From contig OX465283.1 of assembly GCA_949987705.1 (NCBI GenBank), positions 156,441,850 to 156,505,849 of the forward strand: a stretch of 64,000 nucleotides of DNA, in the 5' to 3' direction. The position numbers and the translations under genes were made by a program. The stretch is from Thereva unica (lineage: Eukaryota > Arthropoda > Insecta > Diptera > Therevidae). Shown here in pieces: positions 11,418-22,779 of the stretch (positions within the stretch are counted from its first letter, which is position 1; each line of letters opens with the position of its first letter). The notes under the pieces are model-generated. The model ran no database searches. It saw only the letters and a program-made list of their open reading frames with translations, and was not told where the DNA came from.

Positions 11418-11699
11418 CCAGTGAACACTCATTTCTGACCGCGGAGTCATCCTTTTTAATGTCAATATGTGCCCAACTGTGAAGAAGGCCCCTGGTTAGA
11501 GGAAGGTTCGAAACACAGATTGGGCTGTATATAGACAAGTGGTAGAAAAAACTCTTCCCGAGAATTGGAGTAAGTGGAGTAATCTTGTGTAAAATCTAAT
11601 CATCAGGAGGATTCATGATTATGAAATCTAATCTTAATCATGATTGAATGATTAACTCTTTAGCGATTAATAAGAGTTTATTGTCTCCCTAATTTTTTT

Positions 11700-12070
11700 G
11701 TAATTTTTTTTAGTACGTGAAGAAATCTTGCAACTGCATTTTGACCAACTTGGGCATAACTGATCAAAATTAAATTTGACGCGTATATTTCGCGTGACAA
11801 TACAATCTGTCCATTTTATAACAAATTCAAAATGGCGGCTGAAAAATGGCGGACGAATTTTGGCAATTATGCTCCGATTCCACTGAAAACTAACATTTTG
11901 GGGGTTTTAAAGGTCGTAAATAACGGACTCGTGGTCAAAATTTTGCCAATTCAAAATGGCGGATGTATTTTGACAATTATGTTACGATTGCACTGAAAAT
12001 CAATATTTGGAGGAGTCACCAAGGACGAATTTGTGGTTAAAATTGATGAATTCGAAATGTTGGCACAACC
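11700..12070 (+). repeat. Dispersed ATGGCGG tandem repeat, array 1
   Basis: About two to three diverged copies of a roughly 125-bp unit. Recurrent landmarks are CAAAATGGCGGC, a CGAATTTTGGCAATTATG block, CACTGAAAATC, a GGGG-TTTTAAGG block and GTGGTCAAAATT. The same unit recurs at 21490-21870 and in reverse at 12835-12905 and 54490-54650. No coding function is visible. Confidence 0.7.
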
Positions 12071-13205
12071 ACGGCAGATAATTGTCTCCAATTCTAGCCC
12101 CGATCAAAAATTCGATTAGCGTCCCAATCGTCAATCAGACTTAATATTCCAAGAGCTGGCCGTAAAAACTGTGTCCTATCGACTCACAGTAAAAAAAAAA
12201 TTGGTGTGCCTGGTCAAATGTGTCGCTAATGCCTTGGCCAGACTTTGTTATTGTTGTTTTGGGACCGCAACTAACTGACCTAACGAGTCATGGTTTCAAA
12301 CTATGTATAACCAAATTAAAATTTGAACATTCATTTATATTTATTTTTATTTATTTCACTTTTTTTTTTTTATTTGGTGATAAATACCCCCAAAGGTAAA
12401 TTTTTCCTACAGAGCCAGCTATTGCAATTACTAAAACCCCCAAAGTGGATTTGGCAACTAAACCACCTTCTGCCCAAACTAATACCACCAAAAGCAAATT
12501 TATCCTACAGAGCCCTATTATTCGGCAACAAAACCATCTTTTACTCGAACTAAAGACCGCATAAGCAAATTTTTCCTAAAGAACCAGCTTTTGACATTAA
12601 CTAAAACTCCAAAATGCATTTGGCGTACTTCTCCTCCGCTCAGCCTACCTACTCTGTCAATTCCCCTCAATTCCATTTTTTTCGGGCGGGTCTCATAATA
12701 TGATATTATAATAACATATTATATCTACACTAAAAGTTACTCTACCGAAACAAAAACTTTCACTTCAAAAATAATATTAAAATTAAACGGCTTAAATGTA
12801 CAATAGACCGATTGTCAGTGCAATCGGGCCACAATTACCAAAATTAGTTCATCATTTTGAATTCACAAATTTTGATCACAGGACTGTTAACCAACGGATT
12901 CACATCAATCAAATATTCAATTTCCATCCAATTGACAGGTTTTGCTCACAAACATTAGTTTATGTACCACTATTGATGTAAATAAAATATTAAAGAATAG
13001 AAATACAACGCTTGTTTCCTTAGGACAACAGTTCTCCTGAAAATTTTCATTTAAATAAGTAGTTCAAAAAAAAATACGCTTTTATTTTAAAATGAACCAA
13101 AAAGTAAAAAATAATTTTGAATGTAAAGTTTTTATTGCTGAATCCACTTACTTAAATGTAAAAAAGCATGAGCGCTCTTTACCAATATTGTTGTTTTAAT
13201 AATAC
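12071..13205. other. Gene-free stretch with a reversed ATGGCGG-unit scrap
   Basis: AT-rich sequence. A 70-bp scrap at about 12835-12905 is the reverse complement of the ATGGCGG-repeat unit (CATTTTGAATTCACAAATTTTGATCAC). Three loosely repeated CCCCCAAA...TTTTTCCTACAGAGCC blocks lie between about 12385 and 12600, spaced roughly 90-100 bp. No gene recognised. Confidence 0.5.
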
Positions 13206-13209
13206 TGGA

Positions 13210-13668
13210 ACTTTTTATTAGCGTCCCAGGCTTTTTTCACGACTTGAGAGTGAATCGAAGTTCATATCCCCAGGCACGAACTGACGATAAATGCCCAAAC
13301 ACATAAAGATTTTTGCCAGCTTTCTTGGATTGCAGGTCCAATACTGTTTGGCGGTCGGTGAGTGTATAGTGATACTTGGCCTCAAGGCAAAAGCTTTCAG
13401 GCCATGGCCCGCCGGTGACCTGTGTGTAAATGAAGGCCTTAAGATATGGCTAAATCCTATACAAGGTACGCAGTTACGCGAACTTCAGAAAGTAGCATAA
13501 TAGCCCCGCGATTGTTTAGCCGCCACCGCCAGGCCAAACACGCGACTCGTCCAATGCTGCAGCGTACGAGCTAAGTAACACTGACCCGCGTAAAGGCGGC
13601 CTCTCGTAATTTATGGACTACCCCTAATGAAATACTTAGCTCAGCTAGTTCGCCGGGGCAGCTAGTGA
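13210..13668 (-). repeat. Dispersed repeat headed by ACTAGCTGCCCCGG
   Basis: On the - strand this starts ACTAGCTGCCCCGGCGAACT at 13668. It contains a block (AGGCCAAACACGCGACTCGT ... ATGCTGCAGCGTACGA) that recurs at about 19700-19745. It is likely a non-autonomous retroelement of a family common in insects; the exact class is not established here. The 69-codon + strand frame inside (13291-13500) has no recognisable motif. Confidence 0.5.
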
Positions 13669-14426
13669 TAAAATATATTCATAAATTTTCGTAGTGTTAA
13701 TTTACTACCTCTTTTTCAAAAAGGTAGCAGATTCATCTTACGGTAACATTGACTAGAGTATATACATCACTTGATAATGATATGTTTACGCTCCGGTGAT
13801 AGAAAAGCGGTTTCTGGTCGTGTTCGTTTGTTGCTGGTTGTTCGGTTCGGAATCCCATTGATGTTTGGTAGATATGCCCAACAAGTAGACAGACACAACT
13901 CTCCAGTCCGGGACCGTACAACATCAAATCGAACAGAATTTTTAGTAAAGGTCCCAGCCGCGGCTTTTTTTTTTAATTTCAATTTCAAATTCCAAATGGT
14001 TAAGCTTTGTTGATTACACGGTTACAATCTCTAGATACGTAGAGGTATGTAATCGATTTCCTCCCTCCTCTCTGGCCTAGAGGAGCCCCCCAAAAACGTC
14101 GAAGCAAAGAACAAGACGCGTTCCTTTCCATTGAAAACACCAAAGCGCCCCCGATGGGGAGTCATGGCCAGAGCAAAGAGCTTAATGCTCTATGGATGGG
14201 GCTTTGGGCAACGGAGGAGCGCCGCCAACAAACCGCCAAACTTTTTCTAGATGTTTGAAGCTCATACCGACGAAACTGTGCTTAGGCGCTTAGTCAGATA
14301 ATTTTCCCAGAGGCGATCGGACGTGGAAATAAAATTTTTTTTTTTGCTAGTAGGTACTCTTGATAGCTTGTCTAGTGGAAAGTCTCACGTGAGCTGTGTG
14401 CTTTCTTTCGGCGTTTGTTAAGTAGA

Positions 14427-14435
14427 TATAAAAAA
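14427..14435 (+). promoter_or_regulatory. Candidate TATA box
   Basis: TATAAAAAA sits 110 bp upstream of a strong GTGAGT splice donor. Transcription from it would start near 14455-14470, where CTCAAC is a weak initiator match. The pattern fits the start of an insect gene with a non-coding first exon, possibly the desaturase. No direct evidence of transcription is available. Confidence 0.4.
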
Positions 14436-14457
14436 GTTGTTACCAAAAGTGAACGGT

Positions 14458-14537
14458 GTTTGATACACTCAACAAGTTGTGTGCGAATTTTTGTTGTTTT
14501 TTTATTTTTTATAAAAAATATTAATAAAGAAAGAAAT
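14458..14537 (+). other. Candidate non-coding first exon
   Basis: A short stretch between the candidate TATA box and a strong donor (GAAAT|GTGAGT at 14537/14538). It has no long ORF. The desaturase needs an upstream 5' exon because a splice acceptor lies at 36408-36409, just before its start codon. This is the best donor-plus-TATA combination I saw upstream on that strand. Joining the two would imply a 21.9-kb intron; that link is inference. Confidence 0.3.
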
Positions 14538-17332
14538 GTGAGTATTAAGTGAAAGTGATTTTAAAGTTAGAACAAATCTAGATGAGAAAGTAGTGATAGT
14601 TTCCTTCTATCTAGAAACATAATTAAGTAACAGAGTTTTTCTAAACTCCATTGAAACCCAAAAACCAAATCCCACTACTATAGGCTCTTTTACAATAGGA
14701 AAAAAACAACTTCCATTGATGTGTGCTAGCTGGAGCTTGTGATGCCTGCTATATATATATGTACGTCCATTATTATTGAACCCCACCTAGTTACGCGCAG
14801 TGATAGAATCTCTATATCTAGCATCTGGTCTAGTCTAGTCTCTCTCCGAATATTGCTTCAAGTTCTTGAAAATTAAAAGTTATTAACGTATGCATCGACA
14901 GCTCAGATGAACAGAAAACGATGACCTCCTACGCATCTCAGTGCTGAAATGCGTGACCCACTCCAGCCCCACAACTTTGGGATTTGGTTGAAATACAATG
15001 ATGTCATGCCCCTCGAGACTCCGCATTGTCTTCCAAAGTATTTACTGTGTATAGTATATAGAGAAAGAAATAAAAAAAAACCTGAAAAATCTCCACTTCG
15101 GCTTCTTCTTTGGTCTTTCGGCTTGTCTTTCTTTTGTAGGTAGAGCCTCCAACCTGAGCGTTAGATTTGTTTACATTCCTGATATATTATGGCGGTGATG
15201 TTGAATAAGAGGAGAAGAAAAAAGCTCTTTCAAACGTTTATTATCTACCTTTACTTTTTTGTTGTTGTTGTTGTACTCAGTTACAACCTTTTTTTATTTT
15301 TTTACAATCCACCGATTTTCTAGCTGCTTGCTTTCAAGACCTTGACAAGGGCTCTTCATGAGCTCTTTTACCTATTACCTCTTACACCTATATAGCAGTG
15401 ATTTCATCATCATGAAATTCTCAGAAAGTTTATTAGGGATTTTTTTAAAGGTATACGTAGTGGGAAAACTTCAATCAAGTAGAATTTATTATTCAATGGT
15501 AAATTACCAAAAGCTTGAAGGCGACCAAATTTGGAATATGTACACTGTTAATTTTTATCGTGTTAATAGACACTAAACGTTGATGCCATATACACTCTTA
15601 TAATTTGTTTGATGTTTTTAAGCAGCGTATACTCTGTGAAATACACATCTGAAGATATTTTGGTAATCGTTTGTTTATTTTAAATCAATTTTAACACTCA
15701 CGTAATAACCATACAAACTTTCCGATATTACGAAATCATTTTTCTTAGAAAAATAAAAAGATAAAAAAAAAAAAATATTCCGACATTAATACTTAATGGG
15801 TAATGTTTATTTTGTGTGAATTTTTTTTTAACATAAATAAAAATTCTTAAGAAAATAATAGATAATATATTTTTTTATCATTATTTTGTATAATTAATAT
15901 ATTATTTATATCCTGTTTAAATATTTATATCCTGTTTAAATATCATACAATATCGATCGATCTACACAATTCTACTAAACCTACACCCTTTTTCATACAT
16001 TTTACTTACAATCAAAACTTTAACTTGCATATTTAATGATAAGATCAAATTCAAACTAATATTGAATTCATGATCAATTCATTTATCGAAATTGACAAAA
16101 AATCAAACGGCACGCCCAGATTCTGTTTAAAAAAAGCAGCACATTGATGATCTCAATAAATTTAGTTCTGATGTTGTTTTGTATAAATGGAAAAAAAATT
16201 TAGAATTATTTTTGCGATCGTGTCATTTTTAATTTTATGATAAATTATCTCAAACACACATTGGTTGAATAGATCGTTTATATTGGTATTAAAAAAAAAA
16301 TAAAACAAATGTATGTTAGAGAATGATCTGGACTGGAACTATTAAGAAGTGTTATCTTTGGTGTATGACCTCGTATTTTATGTGTGATGTGCTAAAAAAA
16401 AAAAAAAATAAATATAAAGTAAATTGAACTTTATGTTGGAAATTGTTTTCTTAAGATATGATTCCATTTAGTATGTATTAATGACTTGTAAGTTTTTAAA
16501 GAAAAATAATACAAGAATATGAATTAAATATGCACGGCATATTGAGTGAAGTTGTTAGTGTAGATCGATAGATTTTATAGGTTATATTTTTATTGTTGGT
16601 ATGTTTAAATTCTGATCACTAGTTCGATAAGTTTATGCCATGATTTGTAATGGGATGTCGTGTGTTTAGATATTTAAATGTGAGAACTATACAAAGTATG
16701 GCAATCAAGAATAAGTGATCATGACTGAATAATAAATATGTGGATCCAATTGATATTTTAGTGATCTTGTTAATATACATAGGTTATGAAATTAGTGTTG
16801 TTGTTAAATATTGAGTAATACGAGGTGATATAGGATACTGGATATTTTTGCGATGAACTTTTCTTAATAGATAGCAGTTTAGCAGTCATAAGAAGCAAAA
16901 AATTAGGAAAATTCAAAACCTAATTCGTATTATTAGGGACGATTTGGGTGTTAAATCTCAGTATTTTTCTATTTACAAAGTTGCAATGAAGATAGTAGAT
17001 CGGCACTCTCAATCGTCGGAACGGCTGTAATACTCGGCGACTAAGAGACACCTCATACGTAATCAGGCGGCAACACTAATACGAGGATTCTTCAGTCGCG
17101 GATACTAGTGCGCAACCACTATTGATACTAAACAAGCTAATCTCCCAGTTGCTCAATTGCTTGGTTTCTTTCACTGATAAAAAAATGATTACTGATATGA
17201 GTGATCAAGAATTCATAGTTTGTTAATTGGAAAAGATGATCCGGCTGAGTCATTCAAAAATTACATTGGTACTAAAAATTTGCTTCTGAAATCAGCTTGC
17301 TGCCAGAAATTGAACCTGTAACAAATGTTTAG
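14538..17332. other. Gene-free AT-rich stretch
   Basis: Very AT-rich, with long A and T runs and an 18-bp tandem duplication (TTTATATCCTGTTTAAATA) near 15905-15945. No protein motif, RNA gene or transposon terminus recognised. If the 14.4-kb exon belongs to the desaturase, this is intron. Confidence 0.5.
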
Positions 17333-17596
17333 ATGCGGCCGTTGAGACGTGGGGTTCTACATCTCATTGACGACATTCGATTCGGATGGATTTCAAGTAC
17401 CCGTGCTAGGCATGTACCTAGGCAACAAACTAGCTCGCCTTCACAATATTTCTCCTATCCGTCCTCCTCACATTCATCACTACACGAGGACACACCTTCC
17501 TTCAATCAGGAAAGCGACATGTCATCTGTGAGTGAGCATCTGGGCAAGAAGTATCCACTTGTGAAAAATATTTTGAAGTTGGTCGCCAAGCGCTGA
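17333..17596 (+). other. Unrecognised 87-codon open frame
   Basis: Encodes a Ser/His-rich peptide (SSPSQYFSYPSSSHSSLHED) ending HLGKKYPLVKNILKLVAKR and a stop. I do not recognise it. It has no signal peptide, membrane segment or good splice context. Downstream sequence to about 18600, including a 73-codon frame at 18373-18594, is also unrecognised. It may be a transposase N-terminal relic or chance. Confidence 0.2.
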
Positions 17597-17599
17597 ATT

Positions 17600-18690
17600 A
17601 CACTTTTTAACTACATTTTTAATTAAATTTCGTTTTTAGTATCAGATTCCTGCAATTCTTTTGCAGCAACCAACAATCTACAATTTTTGCTCCTTTCGAA
17701 ATAAACCTACAATTTCAGTTGCGGCCGTATGAAGATGCCAAGCAACTACAGTCTCGAATCTCCAAGTCTTTGTATCCAGTCGCCGAGTATCCGATATTTA
17801 AGTATCCCCGTGTGAGCAGTGCCTTACTCTATTTTGATAAGTTATGTTTTTTCAGTAGCTTTTTTCATGCATATTTGTTTTGCCGCACCTCGGCTATTTT
17901 CGGCTGATCTTTGCAAAACTTCCACAAAAATTTTGTACGTCCATGATTTGATTCACTGAAATAGTACTAAAGGTCGATTCACACATGCCCGTGATGTGAC
18001 GGTGATTTCAGTGCAGCAACGGCGACATCAGTGAAAAACATATTCCTTGGAAAAAAATATTCTTCGGAAAGACAAGAAATGTTCCCACACATCCGACGCA
18101 GTGGAGCACCGACGTTCTCAGTACCTTTCAGGCGGTTTATCCTATTTATGAATGGATTTCTGAAAACGTTTTTCAGTTACCAAAGAAGAAGCTAAGTCAG
18201 GATGAGGATTCAAGAGCGGTAAAAATTTTGTCGGTTTATGAAAATTTGAAAATTTGTACTTTTGCATAATTATAAATCCACCAGTCTGTGTGAAGCTTTG
18301 GTAGAGTTAAGACAAGTTATGCTCCATGTAAATTTAGTCTAGAGTTCTTAAAATAAATTTTATGAAAATGCCATGAGGAAAAAGTTTATAAAGCACCGGC
18401 TTCACCGACCTCAGTTCCGTAATGTTGAGTTCAATCCACATAAGTGGTTTCACGGGCTAAAGTCATTCAGTTTTCACATATTCATTCATCTGAGGATAAA
18501 ACAAACCAACTGGACTCGAACTGAAGTTGAAATTTTGATAGAAAAAAGGCTCTCAGAAATTCATCCAGAAATAGGAAAAATATTGGATTTATAAATTTGC
18601 GACAGAGGGTATATATCATGAGTCATATGTCGTCATACTTTTGCCTCGACTTACCCATCCATTACACTAACACAAATATCGGGGTAGTGC
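17600..18690. other. Gene-free stretch
   Basis: No recognised gene. A GATTCACACATGCCCGTGATG stretch near 17975-17995 and TTCCCACACATCC near 18080 look like the terminal or subterminal motifs of some insect DNA transposons. I could not define an inverted-repeat pair. Confidence 0.4.
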
Positions 18691-19140
18691 TCGTAAATGA
18701 AACCAAATTGTGCGCGAACGAAGCGATCTGGGAGATTAAAGCAGGCATGAGAGCGGTGGCCTGCCGCTTGCTGAGAACAAAACTGAAGCTGTGCAAAAGG
18801 AAAAAAAAACTGTGTTCGTAAGGATCAAGGTATGGGAACAAATCATTCACTCACAGCCCGTCCTAAGGTAAAGCGTCCACTATTTGTGCAGCACTTCCAA
18901 GAATGCTGCCCAACGTGGAAGCCTTGGACCGAGTCGGCGCCTGCTGATGCGCGGATGGTTAGCTCAGACCTACTATACGAAATACCAGTGTGGGCAACGG
19001 CGTTGAACAGAACGGCTAATAGCAGAAAATGGAGAGCCTCATACAGACTAAACGATCTGCGCATACAGGTCCAAAGAGACGGATGGGTAGGGTTTGTTCC
19101 CATACTACTGGTGAGAGATGACATGCAGGTTTAAGATCTA
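18690..19140 (+). mobile_element. R1-like LINE fragment (after RT palm)
   Basis: The + strand encodes, across frames, NEAIWEIKAGMRAVACRL near 18715-18770, then YEIPVWATALNRTANSRKW near 18975-19030. These match the RT thumb region of R1-clade elements (LLYGAPVWxxAL...). Frameshifts separate the pieces, the catalytic YADD region is missing, and it is non-functional. Confidence 0.7.
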
Positions 19141-19189
19141 GAATTATGTTTAAAAAAAAATAAATTTATGTCGAACTAAAAGAGTCGGG

Positions 19190-19478
19190 TGCAGGCTTGG
19201 AGATCAATGAACAAAAAACGAAGGTGATGCAACAGTCCAGAGCTGGAATATTCACAATGGGAAGAAACATCACTATCGACGAACACAACCTAGAAGTAGT
19301 CGATAAAACAGTCTACTTTGGGCCTGCGGTTACAAAAATAAATGAAGAAACGAAAGAGATAATAGAGCTTTTATGCTTCAAACCAAATACTGCATTCTAG
19401 TCTTGCGCACAGAAAAACGGAACTTTCACTATACCATACAGTAATACGATCAATACTGTGCTGTGGTCGTCAGATTTG
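19190..19478 (+). mobile_element. RTE/craniofacial-type LINE fragment (RT thumb)
   Basis: The + strand reads GLEINEQKTKVMQQSRAG, ITIDEHNLEVVDKTVYFG, then out of frame LYHTVIRSILCCGRQIWT. This is the family pattern GLxINExKTKxM...VDxFxYLGS...LYxTLIRPxLLYGxExWT. The match stops after WT, where a short inverted-repeat element begins. Confidence 0.8.
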
Positions 19479-19578
19479 GACCCCTGTGCTGAAAATCGAG
19501 TCATGTGTCGTGGCAAAGTCATTTGAGCTGAAGAAACCGACTTTTCAGTCGAATTACGTCTTTCAACACAGGGGCCTA
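19478..19578. mobile_element. Small inverted-repeat element at the end of a LINE
   Basis: Ends are related by inversion: GGACCCCTGTGCTGAAAATCG at the left and CGTCTTTCAACACAGGGGCC at the right, enclosing about 60 bp. A second copy of the left end (GGTCCCTGTGCTGAAAATC) starts near 19605. It is probably a MITE interrupting the RTE fragment. Target-site duplication not resolved. Confidence 0.5.
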
Positions 19579-19579
19579 A

Positions 19580-21240
19580 ACTCAACCTAAAACTTCTACT
19601 ATAGGTCCCTGTGCTGAAAATCATAATTCGAATGAAAGGTCACTTTCTTCTAGATAAGACCAAGGCTCGAATTGGACTATAGCGCCATTGGATAGATGGC
19701 CAGCCAAACGCGCGAGTCGTTGAATGCTGCGGTGTACGATCGGGGTGGCCGCGACTAGAGATTACTAAAGATTTTTTAAATTGTGAAAAATCTCACATGA
19801 GATTAGGGGGAGGGATCGAGTTAAATCTTACGACATCTCACCAATGGGGGAGGAGGGTCAAAAAATCGCTAAAACACCTCACCTAATTAATAAACGACCG
19901 CCTAGATCTTATAGGTATGGAACTTGAGGGGTATTTTTCGTCATTAGAGCCAAGCGAATTTTGGAAAAGGTACGTTCAAACTCTAGCAGCTCGATGGAAA
20001 AGCATTGTAGAAAACGATAGAGAATACATTACCTATATTAAAGTAAAATTTCGGCTATCTGTTATGTACTTTTAACTTGTAAAGCCGGTTTCGCCGGCAT
20101 ATTTGTTTTTATTTATACCGGTCCTTGTCACTTCAGCTTGTTCTGTATTAGCTTATTTGGAAGAGACCAAGAGCAAATCACATTAGCTTACTCCTTCCTT
20201 TAATGAAAGTTACCCCTTGCCATCTCTTTGTAGATAAGATCGCACTTCTGTCAGTCTGATATTGTCAGAGCACGTACATATTATCATGCACTAAAAATGT
20301 TAATCCCGCCCATTCCACTGGTGGTAGCTAACCATTAAACTTCTCTACATGTCAATTAAAACTGATATAGATTTATATCTACTGATGTACATTAGAGCCT
20401 CGTTCACAACAGCTTGACTCACACATAGTATGAGTAATTATCTTAAACTTTTAGCGCCAATCTAATCTATAGCTACCAATCTATAAAACCAATAATGTTG
20501 TGTTGATACACAATTACTGAATACGATCTAGACTTTAAATACGATTGTCTTCGGATATATGTATTGATGGCGACCGCCTACAATAACTTGAGGAGCTTGG
20601 CTCTTCCAGTAAACACAAATTGTATATGAGTTATTTATAAATGCCGAACTAAATTGCAAATAGACCAACATATTTCATTCGTATTGCAAACTTACAAATT
20701 GTCCGATTACAAAATTTCGTAAGCAATAAAAAATTGACTTTGTTGCAACTACATACACACAATCGGACTGTTACAATCCTAAAGGATTCCAACTTCTGTT
20801 TGGAGAACATTGAAGCAAATATATAAATAGTGTTTTATGGCTATGCACTAATTTCGTTTATGGCTTTGCAAAAGTACGAGCTTAATTGCCCATAAATTAA
20901 GTGCTATTTAAATGGCATTAAGTACAGCTTCACACTAAGCCAAAAAGAACTCCGGCATACGGGAAAGGTTATAGATCAATTTTCTCATTCTTTGGATTGT
21001 GACATGTAGAAACAATAATGGCACCTGTACAATTATTATTATCATCATTAGGGTCTTAACTGTTCTTTATTACCATTGTAATATCGCGTATTTATCTAGA
21101 TGAATATCAGAAATTCTCTCTTTATTTTTATGTTTCACCTTTAGTTTTTCTTAGATTTGTACGTAGGTAGGTAGTAGCACAACAAATGCTCATGTTTTCT
21201 TTTCAGCATTTTCTATTTTTCTTACCTTTACCTTGTGAGA
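19580..21240. other. Gene-free stretch with one repeat scrap
   Basis: Near 19700-19745 the sequence repeats a block also found at about 13525-13565 (GCGACTCGT...ATGCTGCAGCGTACGA type). Otherwise AT-rich, with no recognised coding or RNA gene. Confidence 0.5.
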
Positions 21241-21245
21241 AGTTC

Positions 21246-21410
21246 AGAGGTGTTATCATGATGTAAGAATATTGCCTGAATGCAAGATTAGAAAGATTGC
21301 CGTCAGCCATGAACTTATTTGCAAATTTTCCATAATTTTTTTTTGTAGTGTGAAATTGTGAAGAGATGTGTGAAAATTCTGTAGTAGAAATGGTAAAAAA
21401 TAAATATTAA
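21246..21410 (+). repeat. Repeat shared with the LINE tail at 25430-25590
   Basis: About 160 bp (TGTAAGAATATTGCCTGAATG ... GCAAATTTTCCATAATTTTT ... GAAGAGATGT) clearly similar to 25430-25590 in direct orientation. The second copy follows the stop codon of a Jockey-like ORF2, so this is best explained as the 3' untranslated tail of a second, heavily 5'-truncated copy. Confidence 0.65.
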
Positions 21411-21489
21411 GGTTTTTAATGGTTTTTATATACCTCGTATATTTGTTTGTTTGTTTCTTTGGTTCAAATCTTGCGACAGCTTTTTCAAC

Positions 21490-21870
21490 TACTTCTGCTT
21501 AACCCATTCTTATGAAAATTTGCACACACATTGAGTTCCCGTGACAATGTAACCTGACTATCAAGATGGCGCTTACAAGATGGCGGACGAATGGTGCAAT
21601 TGGTTTCCGATTCCACTGAAAATCGGCATCGGTAGTTTTAGGCCCACAAATGACGATTCTGTGGTCAAAATTTGAAAATTCAAAATGGCGGCGCCAATAT
21701 GGCGGATAAATTTTGGAAATGTGTTCTGAATTCATTGAAAATCGGTTTCGGAGGGTTTTTAAGGTCACAAATGACGAATCTGTGATAAAAATTAAAAAAC
21801 AAAAACAGAATGGGAATTAATGAATTAGAAAATTTAAAATGGCGCTGGCAGAATTGTATGCATAACAAAT
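21490..21870 (+). repeat. Dispersed ATGGCGG tandem repeat, array 2
   Basis: Three diverged copies of the roughly 125-bp unit (AAGATGGCGG, CACTGAAAATCGG, a GTTTTTAAGGTCACAAATGA block, CGAATCTGTGGTCAAAATT). The leading sequence GAAAATTTGCACACACATT resembles the lead-in to the arrays at 11.7 kb and 36.9 kb. Open frames here are by-products of the repeat. Confidence 0.75.
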
Positions 21871-21959
21871 CAGTTCACCAGAATTTTGTAAAAAATAAAA
21901 CCCCAAAAATGACTGAAGTTACACTAAAAGTTAATAATGAACACCAACTCCGCTGAGGT

Positions 21960-22510
21960 GTTGGGGCCGCTGTAGCATCCGCGCCGGGTCAACTGGAGGC
22001 AGCCTTACGAGTAATTAGAAGTCATCACCATCGTCGTTGGTACAGCAGTAAAGCAACCAAGAACGGAAAAATTCCGGATCCCCGGGAGGGATTGTGCCTA
22101 GTCTTTGCTGCCTGTTAATCTGCAAATTGGTAGCTACCAACCTTTCTTTATCTGTTCTTTGGGTGTTTACGAGAAGGCAAAGCGGAGAAGACTTTGCAAG
22201 AACCACATTTTTTTGAAGATAATAATCTAACCGTTCTCACCTAAATAACTTACGGTTGTGGATATTGAATACCTAAACAAGCGAGGGTAACAGCCCTACA
22301 ATACTCCGAGGATACTACATCCAAGTCGTCTAAAAGGTGAAGGAGAAGATCGTCCGCAATAAGGGGATGGAGGAAAGCTAGGATATAGCAAGTCGTTTCC
22401 GGGAAGTCTATTAAATCCGTTGGAGAAGAGAAGGGTAGTGCCAGTTGAACACCGCCTAAGGCAGAGATCATTGCTGGGTGAATCCAAGTAGGAAAAAGAA
22501 CACCTCGCGC
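21960..22510. other. Unrecognised, less AT-rich stretch
   Basis: Two overlapping - strand frames of 73 and 63 codons and a - strand frame at 22015-22206 lie here. None shows a known domain. Its position just upstream of a LINE suggests a 5' leader or an unrelated repeat. Confidence 0.3.
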
Positions 22511-22779
22511 CGGGTTAACTTTGTCTTCAAGAAAAATTTAACATTAACCTATCCCTAACTGTAGAACGTTTTATTTTTCAGCTTACTTGTACATGCATTC
22601 CAATTTATTCTTGGTTGTAACGGTTTTTTTTACCTAGTTAAATAGTGCTACTAAGTTGACTCATTTTGCACACTTTGTTTATCCCTTAGTTACACATATT
22701 ATTAAGCCTGATAACCTAAACAGTTAGATTTTTCCAAAATGTCTGGGCGGGCATCTCACATTTTCAGATGTTAACCGAT

